The translations under genes and the position numbers were made by a program. A stretch of DNA of 64,000 nucleotides, taken from contig CM055098.1 of the NCBI GenBank assembly GCA_029204225.1, positions 3,459,607 through 3,523,606 of the forward strand. Direction: 5' to 3'. The stretch is from Diphasiastrum complanatum. Lineage: Eukaryota; Streptophyta; Lycopodiopsida; Lycopodiales; Lycopodiaceae. How positions within the stretch are numbered: the stretch's first letter is position 1; every line of letters begins with the position of its first letter. Shown piece by piece: positions 43,613 through 57,489 of this stretch. Below the pieces are notes generated by a model. The model made no database searches and was not told the DNA's origin. It was given only the letters and a program-made list of their open reading frames with translations.

Positions 43613-44960
43613 ATGGATATAAATTTGCAAGAGAAAAATGATCAGATTGGCAAGTTTACTACTAGATATTTGACAAAGGCCCTACGACAGGTCTTGGACA
43701 AAGTAAACCAGCTTTCAAACACGGCGTGCAAGGCCCAAGCAAGAATTTCCAATCAAAAACCAAGGGACGATGACGGAGCAGACAATAACAATGGGCAAAC
43801 CCAGTAGTTGGATGGTAATTCGGGTTCAGACGACCAGATAAGTAAGTTGCTTCTGGATATTTTTCCCTTCTCCCTCCCACTTTCAAATCTCCTTCCCACT
43901 CTGTATTTAATTTTTTCGAATCTTTCATTCCTACTTATCCCGTTCCTTCACCTTCCTCCTTTCAACCTCCTCCTAGTTGACTTTTAAGACCTTCTCAAGG
44001 ACCTGCTGAGACGTACAAGGCCCGACGAGACGAGTTCTTAAAACAACTCAGTTTCTCCGGTGTGGCATACAATCTTTTTAATCCGGTTCCTCCTAAACCA
44101 GTCATTCCCATGCCTCTCTCTCTAGATCACACCATCCCTGACCTCCCAGAAACTAACATCGACATTGGTGGCGATGATGACCCCTGGTTGATCCACGAGA
44201 GACCAGAAGATTCTCACCCAGGCTTGGGGTTGGGCGAAGTTGAGCCTTCCGCAAGCAAGCAAGCAAAAGAGAGCGATATGGGCATTAAGACCCTGGATGA
44301 TTACCTGGCGACGCCATCCTAGCAACAAAGGGAAGCCTCACATGTCAGGCCAAGAAACCATATGGAGGATGCCAAAGTGTCCGAAAGATTTGAAAGGAAA
44401 TACCCATGCAACAGGAGGGGCGGACGAGAAGAGATCGATCAAAGCCAGTATTCCACATGGGCTGAAATCATTGATGCACTGCAACCACAACCCGAGTGGC
44501 AGAATAAAATCCTAAAGGATAATAGGTGGTTGCAAGAATATCTGAGGGCGCCAACATGGAAAAGGATCGATCCTTTTTATATGCCGATCAGACGAAGAAA
44601 TCCTTGGCCGACAGAGCACCCATGAGTCGAAGTGGTGAACTAGCCGGTAATTCCAAGAATTTCAGATAGCACATCAATGGATGATCTGAGATTGCAATTG
44701 CTAGATTTTGGGCACAAATATAAATATAATGTTGATCTATGCATAAGAGAAAGTGCCAAATATTGTAGATCGATGGCCATCCTGATAAATCAAAAATGTT
44801 TTTGGGATCGTGGCTTAGATCCAATTCGGATCAATCCCAACATGGCTCTCCAATCTGAGGATGATCATTAAATGATGGCCCGACTTTACTACAGAGCGGC
44901 ATTTATGTCCTCCCAGTATGTTACAATGATAGAAGATTGTTCGGCTTAAAGTGCTAGAGT
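43613..44960 (+). other. Unrecognised plus-strand coding-like region
   Basis: Several long plus-strand frames with protein-like composition: KALRQVLDKVNQLSNTACKA at 43660; ETYKARRDEFLKQLSFSGVA, NPVPPKPVIPMPLSLDH and NIDIGGDDDPWLIHERPED at 44000-44320; IIDALQPQPEWQNKILKDNR and WKRIDPFYMPIRRRNPW at 44460-44620; LYYRAAFMSSQYVTMIEDCS near 44890. Stops and frame changes divide them. It could be an element structural protein or an old gene; no motif allows a call. Confidence 0.4.
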
Positions 44961-45975
44961 ACCTGGGGTCGCTATCTTACGGAAGCAAGCTCTGCTTCCA
45001 AGTATTTGAAGCCTTGGGGAGAAAGATGAGCGAGCAAAAATGGACTGCAAGGCGACAAGGCAAGCAGGACTCGTAGGAGGTTCTCAAGCGGGCTAGGATA
45101 TAGAGGCCATTGAGAGATCTCCAATTTTGCGAAACAATTTTGTGGCAAATAAGAACTTGCTTTTATGGAAGTGACTGAAGATCCACGCTTTCCAAGTGCC
45201 AAGCGAACCCACGTCATTCTACATGTGTTGCAGTGGGTCCTGCAATAGATTAGGGGGGGATGATGTTGGCAGATTCCGAAGAATTCCCTTGCTGCACCTT
45301 GGTTTCACACAAAAGTTTTTGGTGCTTATGGCCACAGCAAAACATAATGGATGGTAAGAATGCATGCAAGCAAACATGAATAATCCGAGAAGAAAGGTGG
45401 AGTCCAAAGACTCATAGCATGCAATGCAAAATCCAAGGGCGTGGATATAGTCTGCCCCACCCACCACGTGGGGTCTCAAGAACAAAGTGAGTCTGTGCCC
45501 CCGGCTGATCTTCTCTTGCATGAGGTTCACAAAATCAGTGTGCCCTTGAGCATCCTTCCAATCTGACTCCAGCTTTTTGTATTCCCTCTGCAATGAAAAT
45601 CTAAATTATTACAAAATAGCACCAAACAATAAACAACAGCACCAAACAATAGCCAACATTGTATATACTATACAATAGCTTCAAAACTATCAAGCATTTT
45701 CAAAAAACTATCAAGCATTTTAAAAAAACTACCAAGAAAAGTATAAAAGTGCCAAACAGTACTAAAAAACGAATCCAGAAGTATCAAAAGTACCAAACAG
45801 GATCTTAAAAGTACAAAAATTGCATAGAAAATGCCAAACAATATAAAAACTCAAATCTAGAAGTACCAAAAGTACCAAAAATACCATAAAAGTATAAATC
45901 TAGGGTACCAAAAACAACACACCATAAAAGTTCCAAAAACACCATAAAAGTATAATCCATAAGTACCAAAAATAC

Positions 45976-46112
<137 letters not shown>

Positions 46113-46972
46113 AATCAAAAAGTTTGATGGAGATAGTGCATAAGCCACCAGCTATCATTTTACAGGTCTGATAGCTTGCTGGGAAGGTAAAAAGGAATGC
46201 TAATCACGCTGTAATTAATTCCAGAATGATCTCCTTGTGGATTTGGAGAGATCCATCCCCCAAAAATCACCAAAAATGGTCATTTTTGAACTTTTTTTGA
46301 CTTCCTACAAGTTCAATTATTGGAATTCTTGGTTCTAACTTCAGGAAAAGATTCAAAAGACTTTGGTCCACCTCTTTACAAGCTCTACATGGTGTTTTAC
46401 AGCCACCTACTATCCAACTTTATGAAAAAAAAACAAGCAAAAATGATGATTTTTGGCTATTTTCCGGTTTTTTCATCACAATAAAGTGGAAATTTATGAC
46501 ATACAACTCTTTCTCTAACACATGCAAACCAATTTATAGAATTATAATCAAATAATTGGTCTGATCTTGCTGGATTTTGGTTCTTACTATCTATTTTGTG
46601 CCAAAAGGCATGAAAAACCAAGCAATTTTGAACAAATCATAGCCTAGAATCATAAATCATTGGAAAGAACTGGCATGCATCATTAATTTCATCATTAATG
46701 AACCCTAAAACAAAAGTACACTTGCTAGAAAATTCAGATATGCCAAAGATTTGATCTACACAAGAAAAAGCTCTTAAAAAACATCACAAATTGGCCTTCA
46801 AGGACAATTTTTCCTAAAAAGAACCCCAGGAGTAATGGATCTTAGCAACATGCAAATTGAAACCGGGACAATACACCCACTTGAAACCTTGCTATCCACC
46901 TTGGAATGGATCCAATCCAAAATTTCGACGAAAGCTAGGCCTTCTCCATGTTCTCCCATCTTCGTAAGCCTT

Positions 46973-47150
46973 GCTCTGATACCAATATAAGGGAAGCTCC
47001 CTAAGATCCTGCTTACAAGACAAAACACAATGGAAAACACACTTTGGAGCAACCACCCAACCAAGTAAAAGCAACCAATCAACTCTAGAAGCTCCACCCC
47101 CAAGCCAAGGAATAAGAAGCATGAAGGTAGAGTGAAACCCTGGCAATGAA
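46973..47150 (-). other. Copia-type primer site and LTR end, minus strand
   Basis: Minus-strand TGGTATCAGAGC at 46973-46984 is a perfect tRNA-iMet primer site, preceded in element sense by sequence ending CTTCCCTTATAT that may be the end of an LTR. The upstream LTR boundary could not be found, and plus-strand copia gag begins at about 47150, so the two are different insertions or an inversion. Confidence 0.55.
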
Positions 47151-47153
47151 TCA

Positions 47154-47486
47154 ATGACCACAATAAGGAGTAGGGCCAAAGAAGAGGATGATGCATTAAG
47201 CTCAAAGTACAAGTCAAAGCAGAAATGCTTCTTTTGTGGAAAGAAAGGGCATTATGCATCTGAATGCTACAAGAGGCTAAGAGCACAAGTGGAGGAGGAC
47301 AAACAAGGAAACCTTGCAAAGGAGGAGGAGGATGAAGTAGATGTATTCTTAATGTCATCTACATCCTCACCAACAAGCAATAGCAATTCAAGAGACAATT
47401 GGTGGATCGACAGTGGGGCTACCTCCCACATGTCTTGTAAAAAGGACTTTGTTTGGCCTCAATATATAGAGCCAAAAGCAACCTGA
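47154..47486 (+). pseudogene. Ty1/copia gag zinc knuckle and protease start
   Basis: Open 110-residue stretch with an intact zinc knuckle CFFCGKKGHYASEC, an acidic spacer, and the copia protease active site NWWIDSGATSHMS (D-S-G-A). The capsid part upstream and everything downstream of the protease start are missing. Confidence 0.9.
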
Positions 47487-48559
47487 GCACATAGCCATGC
47501 ATAGCCCTAAGTTCTCTATACATAGATTCACCTAGAATAGAGTCCTAAGCATGGACCAACTATTCATAGAATTGCTATCGATAACTCTACACATGCATAC
47601 ACTATCTCATACCTTGTCTAAACTCCATTTAGTGTGTTCTGGGCCTCACAAGGATATTAGTTACTTTCGGGTCACATCCAGTATGACGTGGCATAACTAA
47701 CAGCTTGATTTATTGGAGTACCATGTATCCAAGACTAGGAGTATACTGAATCCTACTTACTGGTCATGGACATAACATCATGAATCTCGTCTTTGATTAC
47801 TTGGACGATTGTGTTTTCACCCTGCCTGACCAGCAGTTTCTTCTTCTTCTTTTGAATGTTGTCCTTCAATTCTGACGGCCTTGCAAGCATCCACCTTGAT
47901 CTTTCTGCGACTCTGATTCATCGCCTCCACCTCAGGCATATATCCTGGAGGGGACAGAGCAACGTGGGACACACTGTCCTCACCTCTGAACTTGCTGGAG
48001 TGCTCTCTCTTGCCTCCAACTCCTGGTTGCCCACTCTGAGAGGGCCCGTTAGCCCTGCTCCAATTTTCCAGCTTTTTCTGTACTAGGCCATTCTTTTTGC
48101 TACTGCACATTGCAATCACATTCTTGCCAAATCTTGCCCATGCTATCTAGTGATAGGCATGGTCCAATTTGGCGGCCTTATAACGCTCAAAGGCATAGCA
48201 TTTTGCGAATTTGGTTGTGATTTCGTTGTAGGATGGAGGAGCCTGGTACACCTTGTGGAAGAGCAGACATCAGTCATCCACAAATTGTGGATAGTTGGTT
48301 AAGATATATCTTAACATTTTTTTTGTATCCCATCCTGAAACCGTAAGCCATTGACTGTTTGGTAGAGATTAGTGTCCAGCAAGTCTTTTGCCAGTTTGCC
48401 CTCTAGGCTCAATTATATTCTTCATGAAGTTCCTCAGCTGAGTAGCAGAACTTCCGCAAGATCAGGTACTCATCCATTTTGTTTTTTCCTGCAAAACAAA
48501 GTGTTAATTATAACACAAACTGTTCACTGTAAATCCTCACATAGAAAGTACCAAATAAT

Positions 48560-49500
48560 CAAATAAAGTACCAAAAGAAGCTATACTTCCAAATTAAGTA
48601 CCATAAGCAGTTTTTTAAAATTCCAAGTTATGTACAAAAAGCTGCTAAAATAAATTAAGTACCAAAATTACTAAAGTACCATAAGTACTAAATTAAGAAC
48701 CAAAAGCGGCTCATTATCACCATAATATCAAAAGTACCAAAAGCAGCCAAAGTACCAAAAGTACCAGAAGCAACAAAAAGCACCAAAATTACTAAATTAA
48801 GAACTAAAAGCAGCCAATTACTACCATAATACCAAAACTACTAAAACTACCAAAATAAAAAAAAAGTACCAAGTGAAGTACTACTTAGTACCAAAAGCAG
48901 CTGAAGTACCAAAAGCAAATAAAGTACCAAGTTAAGTCAGTACCAAAATAAGATAAAGTACCAAAATACAAAATTAAGTATTAGACCCCAAAAGCAGCTT
49001 GGTACCAAGTGCCAAAAGCAGAAAGTTACTACTTAACTACCAAAAGCAGCTAAAGTACCACCCTAGACCCTAAAAGCAAATAAAGTACCAAGGTAAGTAA
49101 GTACCAAAATCAGATTAAGTACCAAAGTACAAAATTAAGTACCAAAAGCAACTAATCACTACCAGAACTACCAAATTAAGTACCAAAGTAGCTAAAGTAC
49201 TACTTAAGTACCAAAATCAGCTAAAGTACCAAATTAAGTACCTAAAGTAGGAAAGTACCAGTTTAGTACCAAATAAAGTACTAAAAGCAGCTAATTTCTA
49301 CCACAATATCTAAAGTACCTAACTAGGTACTTTAAACAGCTAAAATACCAAGTTGAGTATCAACAACAGCTAAAGTACAAAATTAAGTACCAGGTTACGT
49401 AAATCAGCTAAAGTAGCCAATTAAGATCTAAAACCAGCTATAGTTGCAAATTAAGAACCAAAAGCAGCTAATTACTACATAATACTAAAAGTGCTAAAAG
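48560..49500. repeat. Degenerate short repeats rich in AAGTACCAAAAGCAGCTA
   Basis: About 940 bp composed almost wholly of variants of AAGTACCAAA, AGCAGCTAAAGTACC and AATTAAGTACC, one strand nearly free of G runs. Lies within the first intron of the minus-strand gene. A shorter relative precedes the (GA)n tract at 45600-45978. Confidence 0.92.
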
Positions 49501-49789
49501 TAACAAAATTCATTACAGACAAAATCCTACGATGTAATTTACCCTTTCTCTTGTGGCTTGAACGATCGTCGGCCGTAGCAGCCATCCTCTCAAACGATTT
49601 GTCGAGCTCCGAAGGTGTGGTCTCAGATTGATCCATGATAGCCATCCTAGCTGGTGATCCATCATGGTAGCTAGTTCGTGGCTGTTTGTATGTGTTGGGA
49701 GGTGCGCTTGATGTCTCAGGATTTTCAGCAGTGGCCTTAGAGGCGGCTTTGCACTTCCTTGTAGGTGTTCTCATCTTTTACAACAGATG

Positions 49790-50140
49790 ATCAAGAAAGC
49801 AACGATAGCTGAAAACAATGATAGCAGAAAGCAACGATAGAAATGTTGTGAGAGCATAGAGGAATAATAGCAATGAACCCAAAAAAAAAAACAAGAAAGC
49901 AAGAAAGCAAATTGGAATGAATTGATAGCAGAAAGCAATCTTAGCAGAAAGCAAGATAGCAAATGAACTGATAACAGCGTGAACTGATCATAGCAAACGA
50001 TATGTTCACTGATAGCAGAAAGCAAGATAGCAGAAGAACTAATAGTAGAAAGCAAGATAGCAACGTGAACTAAGCATAGTAGAAAGCAACGATATGTTCA
50101 CTGATAGCAGAAAGCAAGGATAACATTGAATTGATCGTTT
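49790..50140. repeat. Degenerate repeats of GATAGCAGAAAGCAA
   Basis: About 10-12 imperfect copies of a 13-16 bp unit (GATAGCAGAAAGCAA) with a longer-range repeat that includes CGATATGTTCACTGATAGCA (at about 49998 and 50090). Directly upstream of the start codon of the minus-strand gene. Confidence 0.9.
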
Positions 50141-50406
50141 GGAGGGCAAAGCATTTATTATCCAAATTCAAATTAGATATAGTAGGCCCATGTGATTAGT
50201 ATGTTGATGATTGTCAAGGACGCCTTCATTGCATTAACTCGTGAGACCTATCATTTGCTCCAAAAAGTGAGAAATGTACTACCATAAGTATTGTATTGGA
50301 AATATAAATTATAAGTAATAAAATCCACAAAGATTGACATATACTACCAAAAGGTACTATGGAAAATGGGTTCTTTTTTTGTACCACCAAAACATGCTTT
50401 TAGTCG

Positions 50407-50482
50407 TGTGTGTGTGTGTGTGTGTAACATTTTGCATTGATTTAACATTTGTGAGAGAGAGAAGAAGAAGAAGAAGAAGAAG
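50407..50482. repeat. (GT)n and (AGA)n microsatellites
   Basis: (GT)10 at about 50407-50426 and a GAA/AGA run at about 50453-50482. Confidence 0.95.
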
Positions 50483-50597
50483 TTTTATTAACATCTTTTC
50501 CATGCCAAAAGGCGTATAAGATGAACAAGTACATCAAAATGGATGGCACTGAGATGGAGCAATGCCGTCAAAACAACATAACTAACAACCAAACTAA

Positions 50598-51206
50598 CTA
50601 AGAAGAGAAAAAATATCTCTTCAGTGCTCTAACTCTCAACCTAATTCTAAACAGTCTCTGACAAGCAAACTTACTACGCCATGCTGTTTCCACAACATCT
50701 TCTTGTTCCTTGTAAGAGAGTGAAGCTAATAGTTCCTTGGTTGCAAGAAGGGGGTCGATTTCAAGAGAAAAACCTCGGACGTGAACGTTTTGGGTTTTAT
50801 ATTTCCTCTTGCTTTGTTCCTGCATTGCCTATGAAACCACCATCGTATTCTTTCCATCCAAGTTCTTGAGCAAGTCTGCCCAAGTTTTGGTCGAAGTTTG
50901 GACTTTGTCTTTCAGGGCTTTGACATGACTAGGATTCATTTGAGAGTTTTTGGCTATCAATTGTTCTTTGAGGTTTGCATTTTCATCTTCAAGTATCTTC
51001 ACCTTTTCTTGTAGAGCGATAATACTGTATGAGTGCTTTTGAAGTTCGATTTTCGTTTTACTTACGATCGACCACACATCAAAATCCATGGGCGTTAGGG
51101 CGGCAGTAGCTGGAGCAATGGTGGGAGTTGGCGAGGCAGGAAATTCACTGAAAGTTTCTTGTCTTTTCGACGAGTGGTTACCCACTCCGAATCCATGGTA
51201 GCCCAC
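50598..51206 (-). pseudogene. LINE ORF1 (second LINE family), copy A
   Basis: Minus-strand ORF1-like protein in two frames. It begins MGYHGFGVGNHSSKRQ, has a coiled-coil (SYSIIALQEKVKILEDENAN), then SKRKYKTQNVHVRGFSLEID and LLATKELLASLSYKEQ, the start of the RRM-like domain. A TAG or TGA separates the halves at about 50829. The RRM end seen in copy B is lost. No endonuclease or RT follows, so this is a 3'-truncated LINE, the opposite of the usual 5' truncation. Confidence 0.7.
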
Positions 51207-51255
51207 TCTGATCGCTGATCGTTGTTCTGACCTACGCTGCTCAGCATCGTCTCGT

Positions 51256-51644
<389 letters not shown>

Positions 51645-51740
51645 GAAGAAGTGTGTATGTGTGTGTGTTTTGCATTTTGAATTTAAGATAATAGATAAAT
51701 AGATAATATTTTATAGTAATTGAATGTTAGATTTGTAATT

Positions 51741-52306
<566 letters not shown>

Positions 52307-52396
52307 TAACTCTGAACAATAAGCTTCAATGAAAGGCACTCACACAGGAGGCAACTTTAAATACAGTTTGAAAATTCTCTCTTGACTAAAAGGCTC

Positions 52397-53222
52397 TCAC
52401 ATAGGAGGCATCAATGAGTGATAAGTTCTGGATGGAGTGACCAAAAAATGTCGATCATCCCGAAAAATAACCTTTCTTCCTATCGCGTTTGCTTCCTCAA
52501 TGAGTTGCTTCTGTTCCTTCCATTGTAAGGTAGTTAGATCCTCATAAATGAAAATGTTACTGCCTTTAAGACGTCCATGATGCTTAAGAACTTCATTACA
52601 ATAATCAGTGTATTTGAAACGGACAAAGACAACCGAAGAGTCGAACTTACTGTGCCAAGCTGTTTCCACGGCACCTTCCTCTTCATCATCGAAAAGTGAG
52701 GCCAGAAGTTTTTTGGCTGCAAGCAGGGGGTCAGTTTTAGAAAGACCTTTGACGTGGACGTTTTGAGATTTGTATTCTCGTTTGGCTTGTTCTTCCATCG
52801 CCTGTAAAATCATCTTATTGCTTTTTGCTTCGATATTTTTGAGCATGTCGGCCCAACTTTTTGTCGAGGTCTAAATTTTCTCCTCCAATGCTTTGACCTG
52901 ATCAAGGTTCACTTCTGGAGCTTTGCTAAGTGCATCCATTTGAACTTTGAGGTTTGCATTTTCCATTTCAAGTGTCGTTACTCGTTTTTGAAGAGCCAAC
53001 AGATCCGCGTGCTATTAGTTATGAGAGACATCATACCGGATCGCCGAGGAGCATCATAGAAGCAGGAGTTGGAGATGAGACAGGAAGAGGCGGTGATGGA
53101 GTAAGTTGCTTATTTCCTTTCCGACAGGTAGTAACCAAGTCTGAATCCATGGAGAAGAATCACTGTGGATCTGAAGCAATGGTGAGACCTCCGGGTGGAA
53201 GAAAAATGGCAGCGATCTGAAG
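52397..53222 (-). pseudogene. LINE ORF1 (second LINE family), copy B
   Basis: Homologue of the ORF1 at 50598-51206 with a better RRM-like part: EYKSQNVHVKGLSKTDPLLA, SSVVFVRFKYTDYCNEVLKH, LKGSNIFIYEDLTTLQWKEQ and GRKVIFRDDRHFLV, the pattern of L1-type ORF1p (RNA-binding, with dDLt-like box). The upstream coiled-coil part (52850-53220) lies in other frames. Again no endonuclease or RT downstream. The sequence beyond its start (AATTTAAGGTAATATATAAA) recurs at about 51680 next to copy A, so the 5' regions are also related. Confidence 0.78.
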
Positions 53223-53316
53223 GTAAGCCCCAGAAGGAAAAGAAGAGGATGGGCCATCTTCATAGTCTTGCGGTTAAAATTTAAGGTAATATATAAATAG
53301 ATAGTATTAATACAAT

Positions 53317-53459
<143 letters not shown>

Positions 53460-53959
53460 GATTTAAAGCTTGCAATAATGATTCAATTGTGTAATAGACT
53501 GTTATTTTTTAATTGCTTGTATATGTGACAAAGATATTCAAAGAAAAAAAAAGATAGCAAGCATTGTAAGAGCGAACAAGCTTGCACTCAAGCTTTGAGC
53601 TTACCGGTGAGTTTGTGTTGTTTCAGTCTTTCATTACTTCAATTTTTTAAAAGCAATGTTGTATTTTATCACATGCACTAGATATTAGTTAACCTGAAAG
53701 AGTGAAATGTAGGTAATTGAAATATTCAATCCTAGGAAGGTGTGTAGCCCTTACTTTTCTCCCGTTAAAGGCAAGGTTCTAATATTTCCCTAAATGGAAA
53801 AACCTATACGTCGCAGGGAGGGAATAGAGGTGACATTCTAAAATAGAACATAACCGCAAGGTTTGGGTATTGTAATTATCACATCCAAGTCTAACTATAT
53901 TAAAAGTATACATAGAAGTATTGCAACAAATATTTTTAAAAAAATGAATGCAAGTGATT

Positions 53960-56900
53960 TAAGTATCAATAATCATAAATCATTCTCGTCATTTTCGTCA
54001 TTCTTGCCATCACACAAGTCTTGACACTCATCTGAATCTAGGTCTAAGTATAATTGTAGATTTCTGATCGTGTCTCTTTGATAATGTGAGCTATCCTCAT
54101 ATTCAATCTCCTCTTCTTCTAGTTCTATCTCATCCAAACATGGGGGCCTCAAATTACTCTCAATTTGGCCTTGTACGATCGTATAAATCTCATCATTTAC
54201 AATTGTATCTTCTTCTCCCATTATTTCTATATCATTTGGAGCTTAGATGAGTTATTCAAGTTCTCCGAAAATCTCAAAATTGGGTGGTGGTTTGTTGTGT
54301 GTATCTAATGTTGCAATATCTTTTCCATCAAACACACGTCGTTTTCTTGCATTAAGTTGGATCACATACCACCATCTTGGGTCTATTCGATTTGGATGAA
54401 ATATAATCTGCCAATAAAATAAAAAAAAATTAAGTTATTTTTATAAGATTGATACATAAATAAGACATTGGAAATATTAATACATTGGATTGTAGAGAGT
54501 ATTAATCACCTGTTCGCAATGTCATGGCAATACTAAAGTGTCATGAGAGTCCATCAATATACATTTTGTTGAGTTTGAAAAAACTTGAAGTTATCATTTC
54601 TAATCGTGGCGTTGCTTCCACAATAGATGACCTTAAACCATTATACGTCAAAAATAAAGTATTTGTCGTTAATCTCGTAATCAATTTCATAAATATGTTG
54701 CAATGTGCCAGCATAGTCTAGATTGCCTGAAATGACATTTACGTTCCTCGCACTAAAATGACTCTCTTGTTGAAATTTGGCCATTATACCATAATCATAT
54801 GTACGTCATCTGTTGTCAACTCTCACAACGATGTCCATATGCCCACATGGCAGTGTATGATTTATACTAAAACAAAACAAAAAATTGATTAAATTACAAT
54901 ACTATTTATATATTGAGTAGTACAAAAGCAAAACACCACAAAGACAATACTACACTAACCTTCCATCCACATCCACGAACAAATTCCCATTCTAATTCGG
55001 TCACTTCTTTACTGTTTTCGGATGTTTTTAGCATCGTATCAAGAACCCATTCATGAGTGCATTTTGAAGGTAAAGTTTCCAAAGGTTCGTTGTTCTCCAA
55101 TGCTCTTCTGCTTCGCCGCTTGATATTTCTTTTTCGTTTCATGTTATGTTTCTTTCCTTTTTGGATTCTTCATACCTTGAAGTCCACTTTTCCATATGTC
55201 CACAATTATATAGTATGAACATGTCAATTTTTTCTTTTAATTGAGATGAAGATCTCTTTTCCACACATTCCCTTGTGCTACTTCACCCTTAACACGTTCA
55301 TCTACTTCTTCACACTGCATTTTTAGACCTGCAGGATACAAGTGCGAGATTACTTCGGTGATATAAAACAAAGATTCTTGTACAAGCCAACCTTCTGCAA
55401 TGCTACCTTCTGGCCTTGTCTTTTGTCTCACAAAGCCCTTCAAAACTTTCATAAAGCGCTCAAGGTAGAACATCCATCTCGTGTGCACAGGTCCTACAAT
55501 TGATACTTCTTCAACGAAATGGACTAAAAGATGAACTCGTATATCCAAAAAGGAAGTTCAAAAATCTCTTTCCAACAAACATACCATTTCAATCATTTAA
55601 ATTTTCATGGAATCCAACTCATTATTTTTTATTTCTTTTGAGAAAATCCACCTGCAAGAATATTGATATAACATTAGGTTGTTTAGCACATAAAAATATT
55701 GAAATAGCACATATTTATACAAGTGTTTAAAAAGATATACAAACCTAATCATCGATGATAAATTGTAAAGCGTATTTCGTACGTCATCATTGAAGAGACC
55801 TTGAACGAAAGTGGAAGTATGAATTGCAACATCTTGTGCCAATCATGTGATTTCAATCCACTTAATATACCATCTTTGGTAAATGATTTGCATAAAGAAT
55901 GTGCATAGCCTATTGGAGTTCTCATTTGTTATATGACATGTTTTACATGTGAGAGTTGCACTTTTGTAAGAATCCATGGCACGCTAGGTAGAATCTCATC
56001 TCCACCTTCAATGTATTGAATCCGATAGGGTCTTTTCACGTCGGCCACTTGTAGATCTTTACGAGCTGCGGAGTTGTCTTTTATGCCAATGATGTGGTTC
56101 CATAGTGATTCACCGGCGTTTTTTCATATGTGCATAGGATCAATTAACATCATGATGTTTAAGCCATTCACCATGCCATTCCGCTACTCCCATGCGTGAG
56201 GGTGGTGGTGTAGTTAAAGGATTATTTCCTTGCCCCCCAAAAAATCGCTATTCAACCTTCAAAAAGGATGATCAAGCGGCAGGTATTTGCGATGATTTTT
56301 GTAGACCACTGTTTTCAACATATTTGTGCTATGATGACCCTCCAAAAGTGGTCCACAAATGTAACATGCGTTGTAACCCGATGTGGTTAGTTCGTAAACC
56401 AAATGTGAGATATATGCTCACCTCTATATAAAACATGGTCTTCTAGACATGCATGTATTGTGTCATAATCCATTCCAAGTACGTTCATCATCTTTTGTGT
56501 TTCTTTTTGTGTTTTAGGTATCATGTTTTCTTTCGGAAGTATTCTATGCAACAACCTGAAAAGACAAATAGCAATGTGAGTTGTTAGAGAAGAAAAACCA
56601 AATTAATTCAATGTAAATACGCTATAAAGTACAAAAGTTGTGTTATGCGTTAAGTACCCAAATAATGATGTGACACTACGGTCACTCCATTTGTATGTTG
56701 CTTGAAGGTTTAGAATAAGAATTGACGTAGCTAGTCTCGAAATGGATGCTTCTGGATACAAAGGAGTGTCTATCTCCTTGCGCAATAGAATTTCGTCTTC
56801 ATCCATCTTAAATTGTTTGTGATCTCCATTTTCACTAGAAGATGCGTGCATAGCATCATTCTCGTTTGCTTCATTAAAGTACGATTCAAACACACTATGC

Positions 56901-57060
56901 ATTGCTTCATCGTGTTGCACCTCATCATCATCATCATTTTCTTCAACTATATTTGCCTCTTGAATTGTTTCGCTCGTTGTCTCTCATGTCCATCAAAACT
57001 TGACTTTGATTGTAATTAAACACGGATGGATCAACTTCGTGGAATGGCATTCGATTTATT
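53960..57060 (-). pseudogene. CACTA TNP2-like transposase, multi-exon, decayed
   Basis: Nuclear DDE transposase of the CACTA superfamily. Read on the minus strand: PLYPEASISRLATSILILNL and YKWSDRSVTSLFG (56800-56660); an intron 56556-56657 with phase kept; LLHRILPKENMIPKTQK, GMDYDTIHACLEDHVLYR (start of the Transposase_21 region); MLIDPMHI (the conserved DxMHIEKN box) near 56150; GLKSHDWHKMLQFILPLSF near 55850; GPVHTRWMFYLERFMKVLKG and RPEGSIAEGWLVQES (DUF4218, 55548-55237); YAGTLQHIYEIDYEINDKYF (DUF4216) near 54680; DPRWWYVIQ near 54380; and an acidic C-terminus ending at 53973. Stops and frame changes occur throughout. The catalytic residues could not be checked one by one. Confidence 0.9.
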
Positions 57061-57489
57061 GGCTACACAGATTAAACAAATTCAATAATTGATTTGAATG
57101 CAATTCAGCTCCTTGTGATAAACTGCATATATGCATAAGTACAAAACACAAATAACATAAGCCTAATCAAGTTAAAAGTACGTTGATTCTTATCTTTTGA
57201 TATTTAGATAGCATGATTCCTATATGCATATTATTGCTTGATTCTCATGTTTTGGTTCTTATATGTGGATTCTTATGTGATTCTTTTGCATCACGGTTGC
57301 AGGTTATAAACACACATCTATCTTTTTTTTTTTGGTGTTATCACTGGTATGAAAGTCTAATTCTAATATACATTAAACTTTTGTAGTTGATTTTTGTTTT
57401 TCTACTTCATTTCAATATATTAAGGTTTATTGTAATATATTGTATGTTTACAAATGTAGTAATCATGTCGGGGACTTTCAAATTTCTTA

